64,000 nt of DNA from contig JADYYP010000081.1 of NCBI GenBank assembly GCA_020853575.1, forward strand, positions 1 through 64,000, given 5' to 3'. Each line of letters begins with the position of its first letter. The first letter of the stretch is position 1. Under the pieces are notes generated by a model. It saw nothing but the letters and a program-made list of their open reading frames with translations. It did no database searches and was not told the DNA's origin. Positions 10,102-18,748 of this stretch are shown in pieces. The position numbers and the translations under genes are program-made. Source of the DNA: Planctomycetota bacterium. Lineage in GTDB: Bacteria; Planctomycetota; UBA1135; GCA-002686595.

Positions 10102-11960
10102 GGCAGCGGCTCCTCGGCGACGATGCCCTGGCCTTCGCGCAGCGTGATGCGGCGTCCGGCGGCTCCCGGCCCGAGCTCTTCGACGCGCCCCGACGGCCAC
10201 TGCACGCGGATCGAGCGATAGCCCGGCGCCGCGCCCAAGCCGAAGTGCAACCAAGCGCTCGAGGCCGATTGGAAGCCGACAGCCGTGAACACTTGGGAGA
10301 GCAGGGCGTGCTCGTCCGCCACTGGGACGTCCGGCACCAGCGTGACGCGCGCTCCAGTTCCATCCGCGGGCGTGCGGCCGACGTTGGCGGCGCTCTGGCG
10401 CTCGGAGCGCGTCGGACCGAGGCAGCGCAGCGCGATCCGCTGCGCGTGCGGGAAGCGATTCATGCCGAGAGCCGGTGCACCGTCGATGCGCGCGATCACC
10501 AGATCGGGTGCACCGTCGCCGTCGAAGTCGCCCACGGCCGAGCCGCGCGAGCTGGTCGGCGCCGCGAGCACCGAGTTGGCGCCGCTGGGGGCGAGCGCGG
10601 TCAAGCGCCGCTCTTCACCGCGCGCCACGAGGCGCCACAGCGTGTCGGGTTGCGCGTAGCTCGTCCCGGTGTCGGGCAAGTCGGCCTGCGGATACACGTG
10701 GCCGTTGGCCGTGAACAGCTCGAGCCAACCGTCGCCGTCGAAATCGCACAGGTGCACGCTCCACGAGAGCAGCGCCCGCGTCTCGCGCTGCAAGCCGAAG
10801 CGGAAGGTCTCGTTCGAGAACCCGCGCGGGTGCGCGAAGTACAGCGCCGTCGGCTCGCCCGAGAAGTTGGTCAGCGCGAAATCGAAATCGCCGTCGCGGT
10901 CGACGTCGCCGAAAGCGACCCCCATGCCCGCTTCACCGCGCCCGTCCATCGAGAGCGCGACACCGGCCGAGTAGGCGACATCGGTGAAGCGCGCGCGGCC
11001 GTCGTTGATCAAGAGCAGGTTCGCCACGCTGTCGTTGGCGACGTACAGATCGGTGTCACCGTCGCCTTCGAAGTCGAACGGCGCCACCGCGAGCGTGTAG
11101 CCCGCGACGTGTCCGGGGAGCGCGCTCGCGCTGGACTCGACGAAGCTCCCGTCGCCGACGCCGCGGTAGTAGCGGTCGGCCTGGGGTGGCATGCCGTGCG
11201 GACCGCAGAACACCTCGTGGCCCTTCCACTTGCACGGGACCGCGAGCGCTCCGCTGCCGAGCGAGCCGCGCGGCGGCGCGAGCGGATCGAGCTCCAAGTA
11301 CGCGCCCGCGTACAGATCGAGCACTCCGTCGCGGTCGCCGTCGAGCAGCGCCAGCGAGGTCAGCCACAGCGGCGCTCGACCGGCATCGCGGGCCGCGCCG
11401 GGAACGAGTCGCGCGCCGTCGCCTCCCTGGAGCAGGTCGGCCGCCGGGAGCAGCTCTCCGGCGTCGTTCTGGAGCAGGCTGTGGAGTTGACCGAAGCCAC
11501 CCGCCACCAGGTCTTGATCGCCGTCGTTGTCGAGATCGCCGACCGCCAGCCCGGTCCACCAGCCGCGCACGGCCGGGCTCGGACGGCGCGAGAACCGGCC
11601 GTGTCCGTCGTTGGCGAAGATCGCCAGCTCCGCGCCGGGCCCGGAGAGCAGGTCGGCGAGCGTCGCGCAGCCCTGGGAAAACACCAGATCCAGATCGCCG
11701 TCGCGCTCGAGGTCCAGCACGGCGACGCCCGGTCCGTTGGCCTCGAGCACGGTTGCCTTGGCGGGCTCACCCGAGAGGTTGGTCCAGATCAGGCCGCGCT
11801 CGCGAGCCTCGTCCATCAAATCCCCGGTCGGCGCGGGCGTGTGCGCGGAGTCGGCGTTGGCTCGCGGAGCTGGCGGCGCTTGGGAGCCGTCGTCTCCCGA
11901 ACCGCAGGCGCCGACCACGAGGCTGGCGAGGCCGGCGAGAGCACAGTGGAACGGACGCAT
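10098..11960 (-). CDS. FG-GAP repeat / ASPIC-UnbV domain lipoprotein
   Basis: A 620-residue secreted protein. The ATG at 11960 begins a signal peptide ending in a lipobox (VVGAC, cysteine near residue 19). It is followed by at least five FG-GAP-type blades with calcium-binding loops such as DLERDGDLDLVF, DLDNDGDQDLV, DRDGVLDLY and DFDGDGAPDLV, which predict an integrin-like beta-propeller. The last 110 or so residues match the ASPIC/UnbV module, with the WPSGRVEEL core near the end. Such proteins are exported and thought to mediate calcium-dependent adhesion or carbohydrate binding; this is not shown for the family as a whole. The gene is translationally coupled to the TPR gene downstream. 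The 172 bases between it and the divergent gene at 12133 should hold both promoters, but no clear boxes were seen. Confidence 0.88.
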   Translation of the reverse strand: MRPFHCALAGLASLVVGACGSGDDGSQAPPAPRANADSAHTPAPTGDLMDEARERGLIWTNLSGEPAKATVLEANGPGVAVLDLERDGDLDLVFSQGCATLADLLSGPGAELAIFANDGHGRFSRRPSPAVRGWWTGLAVGDLDNDGDQDLVAGGFGQLHSLLQNDAGELLPAADLLQGGDGARLVPGAARDAGRAPLWLTSLALLDGDRDGVLDLYAGAYLELDPLAPPRGSLGSGALAVPCKWKGHEVFCGPHGMPPQADRYYRGVGDGSFVESSASALPGHVAGYTLAVAPFDFEGDGDTDLYVANDSVANLLLINDGRARFTDVAYSAGVALSMDGRGEAGMGVAFGDVDRDGDFDFALTNFSGEPTALYFAHPRGFSNETFRFGLQRETRALLSWSVHLCDFDGDGWLELFTANGHVYPQADLPDTGTSYAQPDTLWRLVARGEERRLTALAPSGANSVLAAPTSSRGSAVGDFDGDGAPDLVIARIDGAPALGMNRFPHAQRIALRCLGPTRSERQSAANVGRTPADGTGARVTLVPDVPVADEHALLSQVFTAVGFQSASSAWLHFGLGAAPGYRSIRVQWPSGRVEELGPGAAGRRITLREGQGIVAEEPLP

Positions 11961-12132
11961 CGTGGACCGAGCGAGCCTACGCCTGCGGGCGCGTCCGCGA
12001 AACCTCCGCCTGCCCCGACGGCTTCCGCAGGCCGCGATTGACGGGTCCGCCGCGCTCCCGTACCTTTCCTGCCCTTTTGCGACGACCGACCCGTTCCGCG
12101 GGGCGGCCGCTGCATTGGTTTGAGAACGCTCG

Positions 12133-12837
12133 ATGTCCAACCGCGGCAAGCACTTGCTCGAAGCCTTCAAGGTCGGAGGACCGTCGTCGGCAGCGCCTCC
12201 GGCGGCCCCGACGAAGCCCGCCGCGCCGCTCGCGCCCAGCGTGCCGCTGCGTTCCGCCCCCGGCCGCGGCGTGATCGCGCTGCGCGCAGCGCACCTGCAG
12301 CTGTTGGTCCTGGTGCAAGTCGTGATGGTCGTCCTGGCGTTCCTGATCGGCCGCATGAGCGCGCACACGGTCGCGGCCGCGCCCGAGCAGCCGACGGCCG
12401 ATGTCGAAGCCAACGTCGGCTCGGAGTCCGCGGGAGCGGCGCAACCCTCCGGCGAGCAGGCTCCCGTTCCGCCGGCGGGCAATGCAGCGACCAACGCGGC
12501 CCAAGAAAGTGCTCCGCGCACGGTTCCCGAGCAGGCGCTGGCCGATCGCAAGAACGTCTACACGGTCAAGGTGGTCGAGTACGCCAACACCGACGCGCAG
12601 CTCAAGCTGGCCTTCGAGGCCATGCGCTACTTGACCGACACGCACGCGCTTCCGGCGTGCCTGATCCGCAAGGAAGCGCGGCTGTACATCCTGGTCGGCG
12701 CCGCGCCCGCCAAGAGCGACCTCGAGCCGTTGCTCGACACCGTACGGCGCATCAACGGTCCGCCGCCGGGCTCGCGACCCGCTGAATTCCACGACGCGTA
12801 CGCCGAGCGCATCGACAACGTCTTCCCGCGCAAGTAG
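12133..12837 (+). CDS. Single-pass membrane protein with a SPOR-like C-terminal domain
   Basis: A 234-residue protein of unknown function. A basic, Pro/Ala-rich cytoplasmic head (about 1-55) leads to one strong transmembrane helix (about 57-76, QLLVLVQVVMVVLAFLIG). An Ala/Glu/Pro linker follows, then a folded domain of about 85 residues beginning at KNVYTVKVVEY. That domain alternates strand and helix in the order of a SPOR-type peptidoglycan-binding domain, but it is too divergent to assign firmly. The topology (N-in, periplasmic C-terminal domain) resembles division-associated SPOR proteins. It sits between the UnbV gene and the small basic protein gene. Confidence 0.65.
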   Translation: MSNRGKHLLEAFKVGGPSSAAPPAAPTKPAAPLAPSVPLRSAPGRGVIALRAAHLQLLVLVQVVMVVLAFLIGRMSAHTVAAAPEQPTADVEANVGSESAGAAQPSGEQAPVPPAGNAATNAAQESAPRTVPEQALADRKNVYTVKVVEYANTDAQLKLAFEAMRYLTDTHALPACLIRKEARLYILVGAAPAKSDLEPLLDTVRRINGPPPGSRPAEFHDAYAERIDNVFPRK

Positions 12838-12914
12838 AGGGCGCGCGCATCCGTTTCCCGGCGCGCCGAGCGCGCTCAACCGCACACGTTCGAACACGAG
12901 AGCCAAGTCAAATC

Positions 12915-13193
12915 ATGTCGATCCACTCCAGTCTCCGCGGTGTCAGCACCCTGGTCGGCGAGCGCAGCGTCTTCACGCGCCGCGAGCGCCTCGAGCTCCT
13001 CGCCAAGGCCGGCAAGTTCAAGGAAGGCCAGCGCTCGGTCTTCGGCCTGCCCAAGGTGCGCACGCGCTTCAAGGTCGCGGGCGCCAAGAAGGCCGCCGAG
13101 CCCAAGGCTGCGGCGCCGGCCGCAGGTGGTTCGGCCGCCGCGCCGGCTGCCAAGCCCGCCGCCGCGGCTCCGGCCGCCAAGCCCGCGAAGTGA
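12915..13193 (+). CDS. Small basic protein of the PVC-superphylum family, with an H1-like tail
   Basis: A 92-residue, strongly basic protein. Residues 1-55 match the small basic protein family found across Planctomycetes, Verrucomicrobia, Lentisphaerae and Chlamydiae: MSIHSSLRG start, ERSVFTRRERLELL, then SVFGLPKVRTRFK. Family members are usually near 60 residues; this one adds about 35 residues of Lys/Ala/Pro repeats (KPAAAAPAAKPAK), resembling the tail of histone H1. The conserved part is thought to be ribosome- or nucleic-acid-associated, but its role is not established. It is the best taxonomic marker in the window. The next gene, queE, starts 25 bases downstream. Confidence 0.85.
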   Translation: MSIHSSLRGVSTLVGERSVFTRRERLELLAKAGKFKEGQRSVFGLPKVRTRFKVAGAKKAAEPKAAAPAAGGSAAAPAAKPAAAAPAAKPAK

Positions 13194-13218
13194 GCCGCGT
13201 CCGGCGCGGCGCGACGCC

Positions 13219-14028
13219 ATGCGCGACCCGGCCTCGCAGTCGACCCTCGCTGCGCCGTTGATCGAGGTCTTCGCCTCGATCCAGGGCGAGGGTCGCTACA
13301 TCGGAGAGCTGCAGAGCTTCGTGCGCCTGCGCGGCTGTCCACTGCGTTGCGCGTGGTGCGACACTCCGGGCTCGTGGGCGCTGGCGAGTCCGCCACCAGC
13401 GGCGCGCATCGCCGCCGTGCGCGGTGCGCGGCGCGAATCGAGCTGGACCTCGCCGTTCCAGACCGCCTGCTACGTCGCCGAGGTCGAGCCCGCTGGCCCG
13501 CGCACGGTGAGCGTCACCGGTGGCGAACCTCTGCTGTGGCCGGAGTTCGTCGTCGCCCTGAAGACCTTCCTCGGCGCGCGCCGCCTGCACCTGGAAACGG
13601 CCGGTGCGCATCCGCGTGCGCTGAGGACCGTGTTGGCCGCGGTCGACCACGTCAGTCTCGATCTCAAGTTGCCGCGCGACCTCGCGGCGCCGGTCGAGCT
13701 CGAGCCCGACGCGGACGAGCCCGTGCCGCGCAGCGCCGCCGAGTGGGCCGAAGCCCGCGCCGCCTGTCTGGCGCTGGTCGCGGGTCGCGATGCCTGCGCC
13801 AAGGTGATCGTCGCCGCTGGACGCGCCGCGGCGGAATTCGACGAGCTGTTCGAGAGCGTGGCCGAGTACGCTCCACGGCTCGATGTCGTGGTTCAGCCGG
13901 CGACCGCGGTCGGCGAGCTCGCCGCGCCGGCACTGGACCTGGTCATCTCCGTCGCCGAGCGCGCGCGCTCGCTCGGCCTCGCCGTACGCATCCTGCCGCA
14001 ACTGCACCGTACCCTGGGAATTCCGTGA
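13219..14028 (+). CDS. queE: 7-carboxy-7-deazaguanine synthase (radical SAM)
   Basis: A 269-residue enzyme that converts 6-carboxy-tetrahydropterin to 7-carboxy-7-deazaguanine in the queuosine/7-deazapurine pathway. The early motif FASIQGEGRYIG and the cysteines at 40, 44 and 47 (CxxxCxxC, RGCPLRCAWCDT) form the [4Fe-4S]/SAM site; SVTGGEPLL is the GGE motif that binds SAM. It is slightly longer than the E. coli and Bacillus forms. No other queuosine gene lies in the window. The ATG at 13219 fits the family N-terminus. Its stop overlaps the GTG start of der (GTGA), implying coupling although the two pathways are unrelated. Confidence 0.9.
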   Translation: MRDPASQSTLAAPLIEVFASIQGEGRYIGELQSFVRLRGCPLRCAWCDTPGSWALASPPPAARIAAVRGARRESSWTSPFQTACYVAEVEPAGPRTVSVTGGEPLLWPEFVVALKTFLGARRLHLETAGAHPRALRTVLAAVDHVSLDLKLPRDLAAPVELEPDADEPVPRSAAEWAEARAACLALVAGRDACAKVIVAAGRAAAEFDELFESVAEYAPRLDVVVQPATAVGELAAPALDLVISVAERARSLGLAVRILPQLHRTLGIP

Positions 14029-15401
14029 GTCAGTCCGCACGTCCGCCCGCCGACACCTACCTGCGCCGCATCGCGATCGTCGGGCGCCCCAACGTCGGCA
14101 AGTCGACGCTGCTCAATCGCTTGGTCGGCAGCCGCGTCTCGATCGTCGAGCCGACCGCCGGCGTGACGCGCGACCGCATCGCGGTCCCCGGACGCATTTC
14201 GACCTCGGACGGCGATCGCTGGTTCGAGTTCGTCGACACCGGCGGCATCGGGATCGTCGACCGCGACGACTTGGGCGCGGAGGTCGAGCGCCAGGTGCTC
14301 GCGGCGGTGCATTCGTCCGACCTGATCCTGCTCCTGGTCGACGTCAAGGACGGCATCACGCCGCTCGACGCCGAAGTCGCACGACGCCTGCGCGGCGTGG
14401 TGCCGCCGGTGCTCCTGTGCGTCAACAAGTGCGAAGGGCGCGGCGCAGCCTGGGGCATCGACGAGTTTCGCGCGCTGGGGATCGCCCACGGTCCGATCGG
14501 CATCAGCGCTCAGAACGGCGAGGGCCTGCGCGACCTGTACGACACCATCGGCGCGCTCTTGCCCGCGCCCGAGGAGCCGGCGCTCGAGGAGCCGCCGACC
14601 CCGTACATGAAGCTGGCCGTGGTCGGCTGTCGCAACGCGGGCAAGTCGACCTTGGTCAACGCGCTGTGCCGCGAGGAGCGCATGATCACCAGCGAGATCC
14701 CCGGTACCACGCGTGATTCGGTCGACGTGCGCTTCGAGCGCGACGGCAAGACCTTCGTGGTCATCGACACCGCGGGTGTGCGCAAGAAGCAGAAGATGGC
14801 CGATGCCATCGAGTTCTTCAGCGATGCGCGCTCGCACCGCACCGTGCGCCGCGCGGACGTCGTGTTGCACCTGTTCGACGTCAGCCAAGAGCTCTCGCAG
14901 CTCGACAAGGCGCTCACGCGCTACGTGATCGACCACTACAAGCCGGTGATCCTGTGCGGCAACAAGTGGGACTTGGTCAGCGACATGGAGCGCCAGGAAT
15001 TCGTCGACTACATCCGCGACGAGCTGCCGCAGCTGTCCTGGGCGCCGATCCGCTTCCTCTCCGCGCGCGATGGATCCGGTGTCGAGCCCGTGCTCGCGCT
15101 CGCCGAGAAGCTCTACCAGAAGAGCCACGTGAAGATCTCGACCGGAGCGCTCAACAAGGCGCTGAAGAAGGCCAACGAGGAGCGCAGCCCGACGCGCACC
15201 GGCGCCAACGTGCGCCTGTACTACGCCACGCAGACCACGACCGCGCCGCCGACGTTCACGGTGTTCGTCAACGACAAGCGCTTCCTCAACAAGCACTACG
15301 TGCGCTATCTCAGCAATCGCCTGCGCGAGGAGCTCGAGTTGGGCGAGCTTCCGATCCGTCTCGAACTGCGCGACAAGCAAGAGGAGCGCGAAGACGCATG
15401 A
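14025..15401 (+). CDS. der: Ribosome-assembly GTPase Der (EngA)
   Basis: A 458-residue protein with two tandem GTPase domains and a C-terminal KH-like domain, the hallmark of Der, which is needed for 50S ribosomal subunit maturation. First P-loop GRPNVGKS at 20-27, DTGG switch II near 74, and NKCE near 134 as the G4 motif, a variant also seen in other Der proteins. Second P-loop GCRNAGKS at 201-208, DTAGVRKK, and NKWD at 313-316. The C-terminal third has the conserved YYATQ and FVND KH-domain elements. Start: the GTG at 14025 overlaps the queE stop. The stop in turn overlaps the next ATG (ATGA). Length and order are normal for the family. Confidence 0.96.
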   Translation: MSQSARPPADTYLRRIAIVGRPNVGKSTLLNRLVGSRVSIVEPTAGVTRDRIAVPGRISTSDGDRWFEFVDTGGIGIVDRDDLGAEVERQVLAAVHSSDLILLLVDVKDGITPLDAEVARRLRGVVPPVLLCVNKCEGRGAAWGIDEFRALGIAHGPIGISAQNGEGLRDLYDTIGALLPAPEEPALEEPPTPYMKLAVVGCRNAGKSTLVNALCREERMITSEIPGTTRDSVDVRFERDGKTFVVIDTAGVRKKQKMADAIEFFSDARSHRTVRRADVVLHLFDVSQELSQLDKALTRYVIDHYKPVILCGNKWDLVSDMERQEFVDYIRDELPQLSWAPIRFLSARDGSGVEPVLALAEKLYQKSHVKISTGALNKALKKANEERSPTRTGANVRLYYATQTTTAPPTFTVFVNDKRFLNKHYVRYLSNRLREELELGELPIRLELRDKQEEREDA

Positions 15402-15880
15402 AGTCCCTTCCGTGCTGGATCCTGTCCTGTGCCGTGACGCTCGCGGGCGCCTGTCGTTCGACTTCGGAGGAGCACGCGCGTTGGCAGGACGTCGAGCTCA
15501 GCGCGCCCAGTGAGAACGTGCTGTGGGCCGTCGCCGGTCAGGAGTTGCAGCGTCTCGGTTTCCCCGTCGGAACCGAGGCCAATCAGGCCAACAACGTGAT
15601 GCGCTCGGGCTGGCGCACGACGCTCGGGGCTTTTCGCGGCGAGGGGCACCGCGAGCGCGCCGAGATCCGCTTCGAGAGCCTCGACGGCGGACGCTACAAG
15701 CTCGAGGTGCGCGTCGAGCGCGAGGACAACATGGACTGGGTGCGGCCTTCCGACCTGGGCCACGCGAAGTGGGAGGCCGCAGCGGACGACACCGAGACCG
15801 CCGCGATCTTGGTGCAGCGCATCCGCGCCAGGTTGCCCGAGCCGCTGGAAGTCGGGGAGCGCAAGAAGGCGCGCGGCTAG
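15398..15880 (+). CDS. Small lipoprotein, function unknown
   Basis: A 160-residue protein with a signal peptide and a lipobox (LAGAC, cysteine at residue 19). The mature domain of about 130 residues alternates strand and helix and carries many charged residues (ERAEIRFESLDGGRYKLEV). No named family was recognised. It overlaps the stop of der by four bases, so it is transcribed with it. The stop codon lies inside an 18-base perfect palindrome (15870-15887) that could form a hairpin but has no T-run after it. The 200 bases up to the next gene show nothing recognisable. Confidence 0.75.
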   Translation: MKSLPCWILSCAVTLAGACRSTSEEHARWQDVELSAPSENVLWAVAGQELQRLGFPVGTEANQANNVMRSGWRTTLGAFRGEGHRERAEIRFESLDGGRYKLEVRVEREDNMDWVRPSDLGHAKWEAAADDTETAAILVQRIRARLPEPLEVGERKKARG

Positions 15881-16081
15881 CCGCGCGGTCGAGCCGCGAG
15901 CGAGTGCGCCGGTCGCCGCGGACGCGATGCAAGCGCACCATTCACCGCGTACCATGCCGCGCCATTCGCTCTCACGTGTTCCTGGAAACGAAGCCGTGAC
16001 CTCCGTCCAATCGCCCCGCGCTCGCATCCGTCCGTCGCGCGCCAGCCGCGCTCCGTGGCGCGCGGGTCGAGGAGCACGACG

Positions 16082-17512
16082 ATGAGCTCGCCGACGTCCA
16101 AGGTCGAGCTCGAGTCGGCGCCGCGCCAGGTGCTGGTGCTGGCAGCTCGCGCCGCCGACGGACTGGCCTGCGCCGGAGTCTTGGACGCTCACCGCAAGCG
16201 CGGGGACCGGGTGCGCGTGGTCGTGTTTTGCGGTTCCGCGGACTCGAGCGCGTTGCGCGAGTTGCTCGAAGGCGCGCGCGCGCTGGGTGTGGAGGACGTG
16301 CGCGCTCTGGGGTTCGTCGAGGGCTCGCTGGGCGCGCGCGTCGACCTGTGCGTGGCCGTCAAGCGCGAGATCGACGAGTTCGCCCCGCAGGGCATCGCCG
16401 TTCCGTCGCCGCTGCATCCCCTGGCGGATCAGCGCGCGCTGGCCGCGGCGTGCGCGGCCGCGTTGGCCCTGCGCGATGGACCCCAGCTGATGCTGTACCG
16501 CGAGTTGCCGCTCGCGTCGCCCGATGGCATCGAGCGCGCGGCGGGCGGAGCGCTGCTCGAGAGCTTGCGGCGCCGCGTGCCGCGCGACGATCCGTTCGCG
16601 GCGACGGCGGTGATCTCGACTTGGAACAAGCGCCAGGACGTGTGCGCCAATCTCGACGCGCTGCGCGCTCAAACACGACCCTTCAGCGACATCGTCGTGG
16701 TCGACAACGGCTCGAAGGACGGCACCGCGCAGCACATCCGCGAGCACTATCCCGAAGTGCGCTTGGTGGTCATGCCGCACTCGCTGTACGGCGCGTGCGA
16801 GACGTTCAACATCGGCTTCTCGTCGGCGGTCACGCCTCTGATCGCGATCCTCGACGACGACGTCGTGTTGCCGCCGCACTGGCTGGAGAAGACCGTCGAG
16901 CGTTTGCGGCGTGAGCCGCCGACCACGGCGATCGTCTCCGGTGAGGTCGAGGAACCGGGCATGCCGCCGGGCTACCTCGAGCGCCCCGAGCTGCTGCGCG
17001 AGCGCTACATGAGCACCTTCCGCGGCTGTGCGAGCCTGGCGCGCAGCGTGGCCTTGCGCGAGGCCGGGTACTACGACGAGCGGCTGTTCATCTACGGCAA
17101 CGAGCGCGACCTGACGTGCCGCCTGCTCAACTTGGGCTATCGCGTGCTGCAGTACCCCGAGGTGCGCGCGTTCCACAAGACGCCCTTCGGCATCAAGATG
17201 GGCAAGCGCTCGCTCTACTACCATGCGCGCAATGCGTTCCTGACGCAGCTCAAGTACGCACCGCTCGGTTCGCTCGCGCGCTTGCCGTTCCTGGCGGTCG
17301 GCAAGGTGCTGCTGCGTGGCGAGCGCAAGGAACGCGAGGGCGCGGTCAGCGACGCCACCGGCACGATCGGCATCGGGAAGTCGGTGCGCGAGACGCCCGG
17401 CGCGACCTGGGTGCTGGTGCGCGCGGCGTTCAGCGTGCTCGCCAACCTGCCGTACTGCTGGAAGCACCGGCGCCCGGTGCGCAGCCCGGACTACTCGCTG
17501 CCGCTCGATTGA
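16082..17512 (+). CDS. Degenerate PIG-L (LmbE-like) domain fused to a family-2 glycosyltransferase
   Basis: A 476-residue fusion. Residues 16-160 have the order of a PIG-L/LmbE deacetylase (VLVLAA strand, a CAG turn, RVRVVVFC strand, and a PLHPLADQRA loop), but the zinc-binding HPDD motif is replaced by ARAADG near 22-27, so this half is probably not a working deacetylase. From about residue 175 a GT-A glycosyltransferase follows: AVISTWN start, VVVDNGSKDGT, a DDD metal motif near 257, and GNERDLTCRLLNLGYRV near the catalytic base. A hydrophobic C-terminal region may touch the membrane. It probably transfers a sugar to a surface glycan; the sugar is unknown. A second glycosyltransferase gene starts 3 bases after the stop. 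Confidence 0.8.
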   Translation: MSSPTSKVELESAPRQVLVLAARAADGLACAGVLDAHRKRGDRVRVVVFCGSADSSALRELLEGARALGVEDVRALGFVEGSLGARVDLCVAVKREIDEFAPQGIAVPSPLHPLADQRALAAACAAALALRDGPQLMLYRELPLASPDGIERAAGGALLESLRRRVPRDDPFAATAVISTWNKRQDVCANLDALRAQTRPFSDIVVVDNGSKDGTAQHIREHYPEVRLVVMPHSLYGACETFNIGFSSAVTPLIAILDDDVVLPPHWLEKTVERLRREPPTTAIVSGEVEEPGMPPGYLERPELLRERYMSTFRGCASLARSVALREAGYYDERLFIYGNERDLTCRLLNLGYRVLQYPEVRAFHKTPFGIKMGKRSLYYHARNAFLTQLKYAPLGSLARLPFLAVGKVLLRGERKEREGAVSDATGTIGIGKSVRETPGATWVLVRAAFSVLANLPYCWKHRRPVRSPDYSLPLD

Positions 17513-17514
17513 CC

Positions 17515-18597
17515 ATGGACACGCGCCACGGGACGCTCGGACGGATCAGCGCCGCCGTGTGCAATTTCAACGGTCGCGAGCACCTGCCGCCGTGCTTGTC
17601 GGCGTTGTTCGCGCAAACGCGCGAGCTCGACGAGGTGCTGGTGGTCGACAACGCCTCGAGCGACGAGAGCCGCGCGCTCGTCGAGCGCGACTTCCCGCGG
17701 GCGCGTTGGATCCAGCTCGCCACCAACGACGGCCCGTGCCGTGCGCGCAACGAAGGGCTCGCTGCGGCGCGCAACGAGTGGGTGTTGCTCGTCGACAACG
17801 ACGCGGTGCTCGAGCCCGACGTGCTGGAGAAGCTCGAGCGCGCCGCGCTCGACCATCCGCGGGCGGTGGCCCTCCAGCCCCGCAGTCTGGTGGCGAGCGA
17901 TCCGTCGCTGGTGCACTACGACGGTGGCGCGCTGCACTACTGCGGGCTCTTCAGCCTGCGCAATTTCTTCCAGCCGCGCTCGAGCGCGGTCGGGGCCGGA
18001 GTGATCGAAGCCCAGGGCGTCGTGTCGGTGGCGTTGCTCGTGCGGCGCTCGGTGCTGCTCGATTTCGAGGGCTTCGATCCGACCTATTTCATCCTGTTCG
18101 AGGATCTCGATCTTTCGATGCGCCTGCGGATGGCTGGGCATCAGTTGCTGTCGGTCGAGGATGCGCTGTGCCTGCACCGCGGTGGAACTCCGGGCATCAG
18201 CTACCGCGAGCGCATCGACTATCCCGAGCGGCGCGCATTTCTACATTCGCGCAACCGCTGCGTGCATCTCGTGAAGAACCACTCCCTCGCCTCGCTCGTG
18301 CTCGGAGCTCCCGGGATCGCGCTCTACGAACTCGTGTGGCTCGCCTTCACCGTGCGCTCCGGCACTTTCGGCGCCTATTGGCGCGGAAAGTGGGCCTTCG
18401 TGCGCGACCTCGGCCGACTTTCGAAAGTGCGCGCGAAAGTACAAATGCGCCGACGTGTACGCGACCGCGAGCTCTTGGTCGGCGGCCCGCTGACGATCGC
18501 GCCGCAGTTGAAGCAGGGGGGCGCGAATCAACGCGCGCTGGCGTTGCTCGATCGCTGCCTCGCGGCGTGGTGGACGCTCGTGCGCTGGGCCTGCTGA
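17515..18597 (+). CDS. Family-2 glycosyltransferase
   Basis: A 360-residue GT-A glycosyltransferase of the rhamnosyltransferase-like group. Visible: AAVCNFNGREHLPPC at the start, VVDNASSDES, LVDNDAVLEPDV with the DND metal site near 97, and FILFEDLDLSMRLRMAGH with the ED pair near the catalytic centre. A hydrophobic stretch and a basic tail at the C-terminus suggest membrane association. It starts 3 bases after the previous glycosyltransferase gene, so the two form an operon and likely add consecutive sugars to the same surface polysaccharide or glycoprotein (inference). The 151 bases that follow hold no gene. Confidence 0.88.
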   Translation: MDTRHGTLGRISAAVCNFNGREHLPPCLSALFAQTRELDEVLVVDNASSDESRALVERDFPRARWIQLATNDGPCRARNEGLAAARNEWVLLVDNDAVLEPDVLEKLERAALDHPRAVALQPRSLVASDPSLVHYDGGALHYCGLFSLRNFFQPRSSAVGAGVIEAQGVVSVALLVRRSVLLDFEGFDPTYFILFEDLDLSMRLRMAGHQLLSVEDALCLHRGGTPGISYRERIDYPERRAFLHSRNRCVHLVKNHSLASLVLGAPGIALYELVWLAFTVRSGTFGAYWRGKWAFVRDLGRLSKVRAKVQMRRRVRDRELLVGGPLTIAPQLKQGGANQRALALLDRCLAAWWTLVRWAC

Positions 18598-18748
18598 GGA
18601 TTTCGTGCGCGCAGCCGGGGAACCAGCGCTGCTCGCGCGCGTCGAAAATAACCCACCGACGCGATGACGGACTCGACACTCGTTCCGCGTTGGCACTGCG
18701 TTCGATACTGAGAACCGCAGTCGTCGCCTTCGGAGATTCGTTTTCGCC

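Noticed and set aside
9561-12041. Open frame of 826 codons on the plus strand opposite the TPR and FG-GAP genes
   Set aside because: Low-complexity Arg/Glu/Val composition mirrors the real minus-strand genes, and it spans two of them.
15870-15887. 18-base palindrome as an intrinsic terminator after the small lipoprotein gene
   Set aside because: It has no loop or following T-run and includes the stop codon; in GC-rich DNA such palindromes arise often.
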